DNA of 64,000 bases from Paenibacillus oryzae (GCF_001675045.1 NZ_LYPA01000031.1:1-64000), one strand, 5' to 3'; shown: positions 18,594 through 27,569, counted from the first letter of the stretch. Translations and numbers: made by a program. The notes: a model not told the origin generated them from the sequence alone.

Positions 18594-19337
18594 ATGAAAG
18601 TAAAGGAGGTTGCGGACCTGGTCGGGATCAGCGTGCGCACGCTGCATCATTATGACGAAATCGGGCTGCTTGTGCCCGAGGGGACGACAGAAGCCGGCTA
18701 TCGCATTTATTCCGGCAAAAACCTGGAGCTGCTGCAGCAGATTCTGTTTTTCCGGGAGCTGGGTTTTCCCTTGCAAACCATTAAAGACATTATTTATAGT
18801 CCCGGCTTTGACCGGCTGGCGGCGCTCCGGCAGCATCGTCTGATGCTAATGGAAAAGAGGGATCGGCTGGACCGGCTTCTGGTCACCGTGGACAAAAGCA
18901 TTCAACACGCTAAAGGAGAGAGTGATATGACAAATAAAGAGAAGTTTTCCGGCTTTGATTTCAGCCAAAATCCGTACGAAAAAGAAGCCCGCGACCGCTG
19001 GGGCTCTGAAGCGGTTGACGCTTATGCCGCCAAGCTGAAAGGGATGGAGCAAAGCGGCGAGATGGCCGGATTTCAGGAGGAAATGAATGAGCTTTACCGA
19101 ACTCTGGCGGAAATGAGGCACAGCGATCCGGCTTCCCCGGAAGCGCAAGAGGGAATTGCGAGGTGGTACCGTCTGCTGAACCGGGTGGGCAGCTACACGC
19201 CGGAGATGTTCAAGGGCTTGGGCGAAATGTATGTCGCTGACGAACGGTTTACCAAAAACATCGACGGCTTCGGCGAAGGGCTTGCCGCTTTCATGAAGGA
19301 TGCGATGGCGGAGTTTGCAAATCGGCAGCGCAAATAG
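18594..19337 (+). CDS. MerR-family regulator with TipAS effector domain
   Basis: The 247-residue protein has the MerR winged helix (MKVKEVADLVGISVRTLHHYDEIG begins it), the coiled-coil dimer helix (about 78-110) and a TipAS domain (about 125-245: WGSEAVDAYAAKLKGM...RWYRLLNRVGSYTPEMF). TipAL-like proteins bind thiopeptide-type antibiotics and activate efflux genes. ATG 18594 follows AAGGGAGGCGG; a longer frame from 18372 lacks support. A second internal ATG near 18927 behind AAGGAGAG would give the TipAS part alone, as in TipAL/TipAS of Streptomyces. Confidence 0.88.
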   Translation: MKVKEVADLVGISVRTLHHYDEIGLLVPEGTTEAGYRIYSGKNLELLQQILFFRELGFPLQTIKDIIYSPGFDRLAALRQHRLMLMEKRDRLDRLLVTVDKSIQHAKGESDMTNKEKFSGFDFSQNPYEKEARDRWGSEAVDAYAAKLKGMEQSGEMAGFQEEMNELYRTLAEMRHSDPASPEAQEGIARWYRLLNRVGSYTPEMFKGLGEMYVADERFTKNIDGFGEGLAAFMKDAMAEFANRQRK

Positions 19338-19369
19338 CTCCAAGTTAAACTTCTATTTATGTTCCATGC

Positions 19370-19426
19370 AAAAGAAAACAGCAAGCGACGGGAATTCTTG
19401 GTTCCCGTACTTGCTGTTTTTCTTTT
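19370..19426. terminator. Bidirectional terminator between MerR-TipAS and trpS genes
   Basis: AAAAGAAAACAGCAAG...GGGAA pairs with TTCCC...CTTGCTGTTTTTCTTTT, leaving a short loop, and has T runs on both strands. It serves both convergent genes. Confidence 0.85.
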
Positions 19427-19456
19427 CGATATGATTTACAAGGTGAGTGGGTTTAT

Positions 19457-20443
19457 TTAAAACACCAGCAATCCCATCGCTTCTTTTGCTGCCCGCAGTG
19501 TTTTGTCCGCAGTTTCCGCAGCGCGGCGCGCGCCGTCCTTGAGGATGTTGTCGAGCTCCTCCGAATGGATAATTTCGTTGTAGCGCTGCTGAATCGGCTC
19601 CAGCTTGGCGACAACGACCTCCGCCAGCTCTTTTTTGAAGGCGCCATAACCTTGTCCCTCGAACCGTTTCTCAACATCAGCAATGCTCAAATCCCCGAAT
19701 ACGGAGAAAATTTCGATTAAGTTGCTGACGGCCGGTTTGGCATCCCAGTCGTACCGTACGCTCATGTCGGAGTCCGTCACCGCCCGGGAGAACTTCTTGC
19801 GAATGACCGATGGCTCATCCAGCAGCAAAACGTAGCTGCTTTTGTTGGGATTGCTTTTACTCATTTTGCTGGAAGGATCGTCAAGCCCCATCACGCGCGC
19901 TCCCACGTCCTGAATGATCGGCTCCGGCACCGTAAAGACTTCCCCGAAGCGATTATTGAAGCGTGTCGCAAGATCGCGGGTCAGCTCCAGATGCTGCTTC
20001 TGATCGTCTCCGACCGGAACGTGAGTCGTTTGGTAAAGGAGAATATCGGAAGCCATCAGCGCGGGATAAGTGAACAAAGCGGAGCTTACCGTGTCCTTGC
20101 CGTCTGATTTGTCCTTGAACTGGGTCATGCGGCTCAGCTCGCCGAAGTGAGCCTGGGTTTCCATAATCCATCCCAGCTCGGCGTGTGCGGATACGTGGGA
20201 TTGCATAAAAATCGCATTTTTAACAGGATCGACGCCAGCTGCGATATAAAATGCGGCAATTTGGCGTGAGCGCTCGCGCAGCTCCTTAGGATCTTGAGGA
20301 ACTGTTATCGCGTGCAGATCCGGCACAAAAAAGTAACACTCGCCTTCATTCTGCATCTGCACATACTGGCGCAGCGCGCCGATATAACCGCCGATGTTCA
20401 AATCGCCGCTTGGTTTGATGCCCGATAATAATCGTTTGGTCAT
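19457..20443 (-). CDS. trpS: Tryptophanyl-tRNA synthetase
   Basis: The 328-residue class I synthetase charges tRNA-Trp. The HIGH-like motif is in SGIKPSGDLNIGGYIGAL (about 7-24) and the KMSKS loop is SSKMSKSN (about 194-201). HVPVGDDQKQHLELTRD is a typical TrpRS block. GAGGG precedes the ATG. A T-box leader with a UGG specifier lies upstream, so expression rises when uncharged tRNA-Trp accumulates. Confidence 0.97.
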   Translation of the reverse strand: MTKRLLSGIKPSGDLNIGGYIGALRQYVQMQNEGECYFFVPDLHAITVPQDPKELRERSRQIAAFYIAAGVDPVKNAIFMQSHVSAHAELGWIMETQAHFGELSRMTQFKDKSDGKDTVSSALFTYPALMASDILLYQTTHVPVGDDQKQHLELTRDLATRFNNRFGEVFTVPEPIIQDVGARVMGLDDPSSKMSKSNPNKSSYVLLLDEPSVIRKKFSRAVTDSDMSVRYDWDAKPAVSNLIEIFSVFGDLSIADVEKRFEGQGYGAFKKELAEVVVAKLEPIQQRYNEIIHSEELDNILKDGARRAAETADKTLRAAKEAMGLLVF

Positions 20444-20513
20444 TTTTATTCCCTCGTCTCTATTGGATTTTTAAAAAGGGCGGAGCAAGCAAATGGCAGA
20501 GACTATCGCTCTG

Positions 20514-20902
20514 AAAAAATAAAAAAACGCCTCGCCCCCCTCTATTACAGGGACGAAGCGTTAACTCCGCGGTACCACCACTATTCGGCCGTTCGGCCGC
20601 ACTTATCCATGACGCAAACGAAGGCGGCTAAACCCTTCCCTAACCGGGGCCATCTTTAATGCTGGCTGGTTAGAGGTTTGTTATCATGTCTCCCTAAAGA
20701 TAACGGGGGGAGAGTCCGTCAACGCCTACTGCCCCTAAAAAGTGGTTCCATTCAACAAGGGGGTTCGGATTGAAGCTCAGAAAGCCATTCACCATGGACG
20801 CATGCGCCGGACCTTGCACCAATCGCCGGCTCGCTGGGGCATTGCGTTTTCCCCGGGTTACTTGTTTTCTTCACAGCCTCTACTGTATAAATGCTTTAAT
20901 TG
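20514..20902 (-). promoter_or_regulatory. T-box riboswitch leader of trpS (UGG specifier)
   Basis: The conserved T-box core UGGUACCGCGG is at 20567-20577 (minus strand). It is followed by a terminator stem (ACGC-TCG-CCCU pairing with AGGG-CGAGGCGU) and a long U run at 20514-20527. In the stem I region a GAA-UGG-CUUUCUGAGC segment places UGG (20785-20787) where the specifier codon lies, matching Trp. The leader is about 390 nt. Confidence 0.92.
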
Positions 20903-20908
20903 AAAATT

Positions 20909-20937
20909 AGCATAGCGATAATCGGAGTGGAAGTCAA
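20909..20937 (-). promoter_or_regulatory. Sigma-A promoter of the trpS T-box leader
   Basis: On the minus strand TTGACT (20932-20937) and TATGCT (20909-20914) are spaced by 17 bp, placing the start near 20902, at the 5' end of the T-box structure. Confidence 0.8.
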
Positions 20938-21186
20938 GTGAAGAAGGACTTTTTAATCATCTCAATTTTTATTTATTTCTTCTCTCTAATGGGGTGTCGT
21001 AGTACATGTATAAGTTCGGACATGTATCAATTGCCTTAGATTGAAACATGAGGTGAAATGCTCATGTGGCCGGTTCATTGCACGCAGGTAAAAGCGATAG
21101 CAACTATATATGAATCGAGTTAGCTATTTGGAGGAGTTTGTTGGGGGAAGTGGGTATTTAAACCCAGGGAGTAGGAGGTGCGTGTT

Positions 21187-21447
21187 TTGGATTTTATGTA
21201 CAAATGTATCAAGTGCGAAATCAGATACGTGACAGAAAAGGCAAAAGCCAACTTTAAAGCAGAGCGCCTTGCGGGAGAGGACTTGCTGTGTCTGCATTGT
21301 ATTGGTGACCTAACGGGCAAAGTGATGAATGAATACGGTTTTTTGGTCAGGCCGGAAGAACTGGGCAGTACAAGCCGACGCCTGCAGATTTTACCCCGAA
21401 CCATAACGAATTGCAGGCCTTGCATGAAGAAAGGGACGCTCTCATGA
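21187..21447 (+). CDS. Small zinc-ribbon protein at the head of the tail locus
   Basis: TTG 21187 follows AGGAGGTG by 8 bases and gives 86 residues. Two Cys pairs (YKCIKC at about 5-10 and CLHC at about 36-39) form a likely zinc ribbon; a third CRPC lies near the end. I see no family match that gives a function. It is the first gene right of trpS that does not look like host housekeeping and reads in the same direction as the tail genes. The 240 bases before it show no clear promoter of the locus-specific type; a loose TATATA box lies near 21105. Confidence 0.6.
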   Translation: MDFMYKCIKCEIRYVTEKAKANFKAERLAGEDLLCLHCIGDLTGKVMNEYGFLVRPEELGSTSRRLQILPRTITNCRPCMKKGTLS

Positions 21448-21527
21448 AAGATTCAATCAAACGGAACGTTGAACACGATGGGGCCGCTATGTGGAATTAA
21501 GCAATAATCTTTATCGAGAGGATGACT

Positions 21528-21962
21528 ATGATGAAAACAAACATCGGCCGATTGGTTGTATATTTAGGTGCGGACGGCAATCGTGAAAGTGAGAAACTAA
21601 TTGACCTTTACGAAAGAATGGTTTCGCTCGGTAATCAGACAGCGATATTTCAGCCGTTTGAGAAGGGGAAGAACGATGAGTTTGTAGAGGTTGAAGATGG
21701 AAGGAAAGTGTCAGCGATTTCCGTCGATTATCTTGATGAAATTTTATTTATGGAGGAAGTTCAGTGCTTGAAAGCGATTTTGATAAAGGATATCCACTTT
21801 TTTGATACAGAGAGCAATGGCTACAAAGTCCTTGAGGAACTTATGGGCCAAGGGACGGACGTTTATGTGTTCGGATTAAATGTGGAACCGGTAGGCAACG
21901 CATATAGCCTTATGGAAGAAGTTATAGCCAATGCCGATGAAATCTATCAATTGCAAACCTAG
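21528..21962 (+). CDS. Thymidine-kinase-fold protein without catalytic motifs
   Basis: The 144 residues follow the strand-helix order of bacterial thymidine kinase. The first strand and loop are RLVVYLGADGNRESEKLIDL, where TK has a GPMFSGKSTEL P-loop. KAILIKDIHFFD stands where TK has the Mg/Walker B block IDEVQFF. DVYVFGLNVEPVGNAYS stands where TK has VxGLDxDFRGxPF. P-loop Gly-Lys-Ser and the catalytic Glu are absent, and the zinc lasso is missing. It therefore looks like a degenerate, non-catalytic TK relative, perhaps regulatory. ATG 21528 is preferred for its spacing to GAGAGG. The gene lies just before the tail-tube gene and its special promoter. Confidence 0.6.
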   Translation: MMKTNIGRLVVYLGADGNRESEKLIDLYERMVSLGNQTAIFQPFEKGKNDEFVEVEDGRKVSAISVDYLDEILFMEEVQCLKAILIKDIHFFDTESNGYKVLEELMGQGTDVYVFGLNVEPVGNAYSLMEEVIANADEIYQLQT

Positions 21963-21995
21963 CCTCGATTTTATTCTCAACTATTCGCAAGTGTT

Positions 21996-22025
21996 GTTAG
22001 AAGCGTCACGCAACACCTTATATTG
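21996..22025 (+). promoter_or_regulatory. Locus-specific promoter P1 (GTTA-N17-CTTATATTG)
   Basis: GTTA at 21996-21999 and CTTATATTG at 22017-22025 with a 17-bp gap, 82 bp before the tail-tube start. The pattern recurs at six other rightward gene starts in the locus. A GTGTTG/CAACAC hairpin overlaps the spacer. Confidence 0.6.
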
Positions 22026-22106
22026 ATTAAGAACCGATAAGCAAGCGGTTAACCCAATGTCATCTGTCATTGGGAAAGAAGAGAATGAAGAAGGAGGCTT
22101 TTTGGA

Positions 22107-23162
22107 ATGGCAGCTAACAAAAATAAAAAGATGATTATTAAGGGTGCAGGCAAGTTTATGGCCAAAATCCCAAATTGCGACGAGCTTATTACCATTGGCA
22201 CACTGAACAACATGCGGCTGGATATTCAATTGGATGTTCAGGATATTGAAGGCGGCGATAGCAGTGTCCCTCTGGACACACTGCTTCGCAAAAAAACGAT
22301 CGATATTACGGCGGAAGCCGCAAAATTTGATCTGAATATGGTACGCCTCGTGTTGGGCTCCAAGCTGCGCGAAGGCGTATCCGGCTCGACATACAGTATG
22401 GTTACTGAAACAATCACGGTTCCTTCCACATCCCCGTACCAAGCCACTTTGAATCAAAAGCCAGTTAATGCCCCGGCGCCAAAAGTATACGAAGGAACGA
22501 TCGGAGGCGCTGATTTGTCGGCTGATGTAACGTTTACCAACGATGTTGCCGTGTTTGATATGGCACTTGCCGGCAAAACGGTTGCCATTGTATATGGCGT
22601 ATCGCTTGAAGGCGTTGCACATGATCCCGATGGTTTTGTTTGGGTTCTGGAGGAACGGCATACCGTTAAACAAAGCGGTGCGGAATTCACGGCAGATCTG
22701 GCCTACGGAGCGTCTCTGAACAGTGATCCTCAAATCTCCGTCCGCACCCTCAAAGGCAACAAGTTGTTAAAGAAAACGGCAAATCCAGTTCCGACAGAAG
22801 ATCAATACACCGTAAGCGGCGGAACGCTGAAATTCAACTCCGCGCTGAAGGACGTGGACGTTGTTGTCAACTACAAGCGTAACGAGGTTGTTGATATTTT
22901 GGATATTACGACCAAAGACGTGCCACTGACCGTGCATGTTGTTCATGATGGCCAATTTGAGCAAAAAGACGGCACCATCCAAGGCTATCAGACGGAATTG
23001 TACCAATGCCGCGTCAAATCGAACTTCACACTGGACGCGCAGCGTCAACAAGCATCTACGCATAGCGTGACATTGTCCGTCATTGATCCGGAACGCGCTG
23101 ACGGCAAGCTCGGCTCGATCAAACGTTATGAAGCGGGTGTAAGCAACACCCTGGTTTGTTGA
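22107..23162 (+). CDS. Major tail tube-like protein with inserted beta domain
   Basis: This 351-residue protein is the first virion-type gene and sits just before the chaperone pair, the position of the major tail protein in siphophages. Residues 1-120 (DIQLDVQDIEGGDSS...FDLNMVRLVLGSKL) and about 270-350 (FTLDAQRQQASTHSVTLSVIDPE) look like the two halves of a tube-type beta barrel. The segment in between contains an Ig-like module with the pattern Y-T-V-S-G-G-T-L-K-F...VVVNY. AAGAAGGAGG precedes the ATG. Many hexamer rings of this protein would form the tail shaft. No sheath gene follows, so the tail should be non-contractile. Assignment rests on gene order and fold impression, not a firm family match. 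Confidence 0.6.
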   Translation: MAANKNKKMIIKGAGKFMAKIPNCDELITIGTLNNMRLDIQLDVQDIEGGDSSVPLDTLLRKKTIDITAEAAKFDLNMVRLVLGSKLREGVSGSTYSMVTETITVPSTSPYQATLNQKPVNAPAPKVYEGTIGGADLSADVTFTNDVAVFDMALAGKTVAIVYGVSLEGVAHDPDGFVWVLEERHTVKQSGAEFTADLAYGASLNSDPQISVRTLKGNKLLKKTANPVPTEDQYTVSGGTLKFNSALKDVDVVVNYKRNEVVDILDITTKDVPLTVHVVHDGQFEQKDGTIQGYQTELYQCRVKSNFTLDAQRQQASTHSVTLSVIDPERADGKLGSIKRYEAGVSNTLVC

Positions 23163-23178
23163 TCTACACCATTATCGA

Positions 23179-23203
23179 GACTCCCCAATCAGGGGAGTCT
23201 TTT
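23179..23203 (+). terminator. Terminator after the tail-tube gene
   Basis: GACTCCCC and GGGGAGTC form a perfect 8-bp stem followed by TTTT. It would limit read-through so that the tube protein is made in excess; P2 follows directly. Confidence 0.8.
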
Positions 23204-23214
23204 ACATGGCAGTT

Positions 23215-23244
23215 GTTAAACTGTTAAGCCTGCTACTTAGAATG
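23215..23244 (+). promoter_or_regulatory. Locus-specific promoter P2 (GTTA-N17-CTTAGAATG)
   Basis: GTTA at 23215-23218 and CTTAGAATG at 23236-23244 with exactly 17 bp between, directly after a terminator and 86 bp before the chaperone gene. Confidence 0.55.
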
Positions 23245-23329
23245 TTCTATGAGTCGTCCACAGGGAAGCCCTCGCCTTGCGGCATGGGTTATTCGGAGAC
23301 GACGGGGGAAAATAAAAGGGGGTATCGCG

Positions 23330-23794
23330 ATGAGTGATAGATTAACATCGATTCCAAAAACGGATGGTCTTACAGCAGCGGGAGCTTATAAGTCTGCGGA
23401 ACAGGTGACTAAAGGGGCGACTGAGGAAAAACCAAACCTGTTGACACAGGAGGATGCGGAAATGCGGGAAAAAGTCTTTTTTGAAGATGACGAGAAGGTG
23501 CGGCTGCGGGATGGGAAAACCTACTGTATTCCGCCGCTGGGACTTTTGGATGCCCGTAAGCTTATGAAGCAATTAAATTCGATTGACTCGGGAGTAATCA
23601 TTGCCAACCTTATCCCTGATGATGAGGATGAAAATGACAGATTCAATGCATTAATGGACGTTTTGCTTATGGCGTTCAAACCCTACTACAAGCATATGAC
23701 TGCCGATTATCTTGGGGAGTATATTGACCTTGAGACTGCAAAAATAATAATCGACAGCATGATCGGACTGAACGGATTAAAAAAGTCCATGTAA
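23330..23794 (+). CDS. Tail assembly chaperone, short form (gpG-like)
   Basis: ATG 23330 with AAGGGGG upstream gives 154 residues. The C-terminal half (LGLLDARKLMKQLNSIDSGV...DVLLMAFKPYYKHMTADYLGEYIDLETAKIIIDSMIGLNG) is helical and resembles the XkdN/gpG-type tail chaperones that coat the tape measure during tail assembly. It lies between tube and tape-measure genes as expected. It ends just after a -1 slippery heptamer; a fraction of ribosomes should enter the overlapping frame and make the gpGT-like long form of about 263 residues. Confidence 0.75.
   Translation: MSDRLTSIPKTDGLTAAGAYKSAEQVTKGATEEKPNLLTQEDAEMREKVFFEDDEKVRLRDGKTYCIPPLGLLDARKLMKQLNSIDSGVIIANLIPDDEDENDRFNALMDVLLMAFKPYYKHMTADYLGEYIDLETAKIIIDSMIGLNGLKKSM
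23779..23785 (+). other. Programmed -1 frameshift site A AAA AAG
   Basis: The heptamer A-AAA-AAG lies in phase with the chaperone frame (codons TTA AAA AAG), three codons before its TAA stop. Slipping by -1 leads to GTC at 23785 and on without stop to 24120. This is the standard arrangement of tail chaperone genes. Confidence 0.85.
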
Positions 23795-24120
23795 CGACTG
23801 AGCAAGAGGAAGAAGAATATGACAATAAGCCGCCGGTGGATTGGGCGAATATCTTCTTTAAGCTTTCACACTATTGCCACCTAGACAAATATGACGTGTG
23901 GAAGTTGACCCTCCCTCAGCTGGGTTACTATCTGGAACAATGCAACGAACATATCCAATTTTCGATTAAGGTTTCAACCCTGTCGCTTGGCGGCCTTCTT
24001 GGAGAAACCAATTCTTCGGAAGGAGCTCCTGGCAAAGAAGTTGAATCTCCTGATTCGCACGTGGACGGATACAAGGTAGCCGATGCCGACGATATGAATT
24101 TCCTGGCTCAACTATTATAA
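23785..24120 (+). CDS. Tail assembly chaperone frameshift extension (T part)
   Basis: This frame is open from the slippery site to TAA at 24118-24120 and adds about 111 residues: an acidic linker (TEQEEEEYDNKPP) and a helical domain (VDWANIFFKLSHYCHLDKYDVWKLTLPQLG). It has no ribosome site of its own, which supports expression only by frameshift. In lambda-like phages the T domain recruits tube subunits to the chaperone-tape measure complex. Confidence 0.8.
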   Translation, partial: VHVTTEQEEEEYDNKPPVDWANIFFKLSHYCHLDKYDVWKLTLPQLGYYLEQCNEHIQFSIKVSTLSLGGLLGETNSSEGAPGKEVESPDSHVDGYKVADADDMNFLAQLL

Positions 24121-24122
24121 CG

Positions 24123-24164
24123 ACTCCTGTCTGCTCCGCTCGGAGGGGCGGGAGTTTATTTTAT
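24123..24164 (+). terminator. Hairpin with T-rich tail before the tape measure gene
   Basis: ACTCC (24123-24127) and GGAGT (24151-24155) enclose an inner CTCCG/CGGAG hairpin, followed by TTATTTTATAA. It is probably a weak or partial terminator. Confidence 0.5.
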
Positions 24165-24179
24165 AAGGTGGTGAACATC

Positions 24180-27100
24180 GTGGATAACATCCGCGCTGAT
24201 ATCATTTCAGAGTTTAAAAGATCAATAGAGAATATGATGCGCCTCGGGCAGGAGACGGGATCTCTTGTCAATCGAGTCAACTCCGTTTCAAGCAATGGAG
24301 CAGCCGATCCTAAGCTGAAACAGCATCTCATCAACCAAATAGACAGGATTAATTATGCACTAATTAATAAACTTCGTGATGGGGTCGATATTCAAATTCA
24401 ATCTATTCTTCGAGAGCTCGAAGGTGCTGAGCTTCAATTCCTTGATCATAAATCTTATCGTCAAGGGAGGGGCAACAGTTACGCTGTACCCGAAGGAGGC
24501 AGTAATGACATTCAATCGTCTTCTTCGGCCCAGAGGGGCGGAGTGGATTTGTCGGGTGCAATGATCAATACCTTCAGGCGCGTATTGACCGGGAGTCCGA
24601 TTGATATACCCATGATGATACAAGAAGCGATAAAAACCTTTAAGAATGTTCAGACTGAGCAATTAAAAATGACCCAAAATCTGATGAAGAAGGATTCCTA
24701 CAATAAGGATTCTAGCGGCAACCCGCTAGCAGCTCCTGACATGACAAAAGTGTCGAGTGCGATATCGGAAATCCAGTCGTTTATCAGACAGCAGGCATTA
24801 TTCTACGGGACAGATTACAACGAGCTTTATCAGGTAGGCGGTATCGGCTCCGGGTTCCTGGGCGATGTGGCAGAAATAAAGAAGTTGCTCCAACTGACAG
24901 CTCAACTGCAAGCAATTGATCCCGGAAGCAGCTTACTTACGATTGCCAAAGACCTTGAAAGTACACAGGGGCTGTTTGATCTGGAAATGGCAGACATCGA
25001 TGAAAAGATTGTCAAACCGCTTGCAGCCGTATCCAAGCTGACCAATATCAGCATAGAGCAGTTGATCAATGCTATTAGTCAGTCAGACGCTTCAGTGACG
25101 GATTTTAAAGGTGCTCCTGAAAAAGCTATTGTGATGGCCGGAATGTCCATCCAAACAGGTAGCTCAGCAAGCGCTGCCGCTATGCACGAAGCTATAAACA
25201 CATTAGTCAAAGCTGGCAAAGCAAACGCCAATTCTGGAAAACAAGAATATGGTCAAATGAATCAAGCATCTCTTCAGGGTCCTCTGGTAAGTTCCAATCG
25301 TGCAAAACAAAGCGTTACAATTTCTTTTGATTCGCTTCTGCAAGAATTAACTCCTGCCATTAATAAAGTGACCTACGCGCTTATGAACATGGCTGATAAT
25401 GTTTACAAAAATGGCCGTTTATTTGTATTACTGGGCGATATCTTATCTAACACTATGATTGGCATGATGATGATGGAGAGGATTAAGTGGGGGGCCGGAA
25501 AAGCCGGGAATGATATCCGATCCAATAGGAGCACGGTTAGTGGCTTACCTCTTGGCAACTATGCTCTGTCACTTTACGGCTCAATGAATGAAAACAGCCA
25601 AGGTCAAGTCACAGAGTCGTCTCAAAATGCTTCTTCTGTATTAAAAGAGTTATCTGGAACGGTGAGCAGCATGAAAGCTCAGGCATCACAAACAGACAAT
25701 ACAAAAAGTGGAGTTAGCGACATTTTTAAAAGTATTGCAGAGTTAGGCAAAGGGGCAAAGGGGTCGTTTCAAGGTATGGCCTTAGAACTCGGACTAATGG
25801 TCATGGAGCGTATTGCTGCTCCATTGATTGCTGAAGTAGAAAAAACAATGTCTTGGGAGGCCGATTCTACAGAGTCTCAACGCCAATGGGCAGTGGCTGA
25901 TAAGCTTGATAAGGATAAGCTGTCTATTGCCAATACACTTAAAGTTGTAGGAGAGAATGGTCTTAATAGTATTCCCGCCTATGGAAGTGCTTTTAGTCTG
26001 CTTTATGACAATACAATAAGCTGGATTAACAAGTCACTTGGAAGCGATGCGACACAAACAGGGTATGATGATATAAAAGAGGCCTTTCATGGCATGATCA
26101 AAATGTATAATGCCCGGGGAGCAAATCTATCATCAGGAAGAGAGCTTGTTGAGTATCTTAACAACAACAACATCCCATACGAACAAGCTGTATTTGAATG
26201 GTCAAGAGAATCAGGTCGCCATCAGCAAACTCTCAATATACGGCAAGAGGCCATGAACAAGCAATACGAAGATGCCCAATTTAATTACGCGGATGAAGAA
26301 AAACTCAAAAAAATGGCCAAGGAAAAATACGAGAAGAAGTATCAGGAAGGCGAAATCAATTATCCTTCGTTTAGTTCCGATACTCTCACGGCTCGAGTTG
26401 CAGATAAAGTGAAAGAGGCTAGGGACAATAATCAGCTTTCAACGCTTCGTGCCCTTCTAGGGGGGATGAGAACGGATTCCAGTGAGTATATTGAAATGCG
26501 TAAAAAACAAGCAGCCTCCATTCGTCAGGTAATGGATGACGAACTTGCGATTATCGACAGATACATTGCCAATGCAAAAGAAATGATGCTGGGGGCAACC
26601 CCGGGGTCGCAAGAATATGTCAATGCGCAAAACACGGTAAATAATCTGACCTCGAATCGGGAAAATGTCGTTGCGCAGGGAGAAGCAAGCATTCTCCAGG
26701 AGGAGTGGAGTAGCCTTCAGGAATCCTACCAGAATCAGGTGAAAAGAGTGGACAAAAACTTGTTCAAGCTAGACCTGATGGCTCAAGCGAAGGAACTGGC
26801 GGCGGCCTACCGGATGGACACAGAGTCCAGAGGCTTCCTCGAAACCATGAAAAAAATTGCTCTTGGCAAAGTTGCTTCTATGAAGGTTGAACTAAACAAT
26901 TTAAAGGCCATTGAAGCGATCGGAGATCTCTCGGAGGATCAGGCCCTGCAAGTTTTGCAGCTGCAGAACAGTATTGCCAGCGAGCAGGCCAAAGTGAAGG
27001 AGTACAATCTTGCCGCCATCGGATTAGGGTCCACAAGAATTCAAGAGAATAGCTCTGACAGAGAAAATGATCTCCTGGCTCTTAGACTTCGATCCGGAAA

Positions 27101-27569
27101 TCCAGATGGTTCATCGCCTATTATGCGCAATAGAAGGATTGCAAACGCCAAAGCTGAAGTATCCGAAATTGCGCAAGTCATCAAGGAACTGCAGGCAACA
27201 CTGCCTACGGCCGGGGCAGAAGAAACCACCAGAATTAATTCGGAAATTCGAAATTTGCAAAAGCAATCGCTGCAAGCCCAGTTAGGAATACTGGATGAAA
27301 TGAAGAATTCGTCCGGGACGTTCAATTTGCCTGAAGGGGTTAAAGCGATGAGCCGATACGAGTACCTGACGCAAGGGAACACGCATAATACAACCACAAT
27401 AGGAACGGGCGATGTTACGGTGAATATCACGCTGCCTAATGTCACCAACGGCATGACAGCCAGTCAGCTACAGCAGGTCGGACAATCCATAGGACAGGGT
27501 TTATCGGTGGGCCGTGTAGGAGGGCTGCGCAGCCAACAAGCCATGAACCCTCACAACTACCGGAGTTAG
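24180..27569 (+). CDS. Tail tape measure protein
   Basis: GTG 24180 behind AAGGTGG gives 1129 residues. The protein is long, mainly helical, with coiled-coil stretches (about 680-760 and 800-900), hydrophobic helices in the middle (RLFVLLGDILSNTMIGMMMM near 420; GMALELGLMVMERIAAPLIAEV near 540) and a Ser/Gly-rich end. Position after the chaperone pair and before the tail-tip genes, and its size, identify it. By the usual rule of about 0.15 nm per residue the tail would be near 170 nm; this is inference. The last 60 residues (VTVNITLPNVTNGMTASQLQ) look like the tail-tip-proximal segment common in tape measures. Confidence 0.85.
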   Translation: MDNIRADIISEFKRSIENMMRLGQETGSLVNRVNSVSSNGAADPKLKQHLINQIDRINYALINKLRDGVDIQIQSILRELEGAELQFLDHKSYRQGRGNSYAVPEGGSNDIQSSSSAQRGGVDLSGAMINTFRRVLTGSPIDIPMMIQEAIKTFKNVQTEQLKMTQNLMKKDSYNKDSSGNPLAAPDMTKVSSAISEIQSFIRQQALFYGTDYNELYQVGGIGSGFLGDVAEIKKLLQLTAQLQAIDPGSSLLTIAKDLESTQGLFDLEMADIDEKIVKPLAAVSKLTNISIEQLINAISQSDASVTDFKGAPEKAIVMAGMSIQTGSSASAAAMHEAINTLVKAGKANANSGKQEYGQMNQASLQGPLVSSNRAKQSVTISFDSLLQELTPAINKVTYALMNMADNVYKNGRLFVLLGDILSNTMIGMMMMERIKWGAGKAGNDIRSNRSTVSGLPLGNYALSLYGSMNENSQGQVTESSQNASSVLKELSGTVSSMKAQASQTDNTKSGVSDIFKSIAELGKGAKGSFQGMALELGLMVMERIAAPLIAEVEKTMSWEADSTESQRQWAVADKLDKDKLSIANTLKVVGENGLNSIPAYGSAFSLLYDNTISWINKSLGSDATQTGYDDIKEAFHGMIKMYNARGANLSSGRELVEYLNNNNIPYEQAVFEWSRESGRHQQTLNIRQEAMNKQYEDAQFNYADEEKLKKMAKEKYEKKYQEGEINYPSFSSDTLTARVADKVKEARDNNQLSTLRALLGGMRTDSSEYIEMRKKQAASIRQVMDDELAIIDRYIANAKEMMLGATPGSQEYVNAQNTVNNLTSNRENVVAQGEASILQEEWSSLQESYQNQVKRVDKNLFKLDLMAQAKELAAAYRMDTESRGFLETMKKIALGKVASMKVELNNLKAIEAIGDLSEDQALQVLQLQNSIASEQAKVKEYNLAAIGLGSTRIQENSSDRENDLLALRLRSGNPDGSSPIMRNRRIANAKAEVSEIAQVIKELQATLPTAGAEETTRINSEIRNLQKQSLQAQLGILDEMKNSSGTFNLPEGVKAMSRYEYLTQGNTHNTTTIGTGDVTVNITLPNVTNGMTASQLQQVGQSIGQGLSVGRVGGLRSQQAMNPHNYRS

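Noticed and set aside
21000..21030. Repeated ACATGTAT near 21003-21028 as a possible operator or att site
   Set aside because: Two short imperfect copies only; no matching sequence recognised at the other end of the locus.
21981..22733. Long minus-strand frame opposite the tail-tube gene
   Set aside because: It is antisense to a gene with a good ribosome site and clear context; no start signal and no family resemblance.
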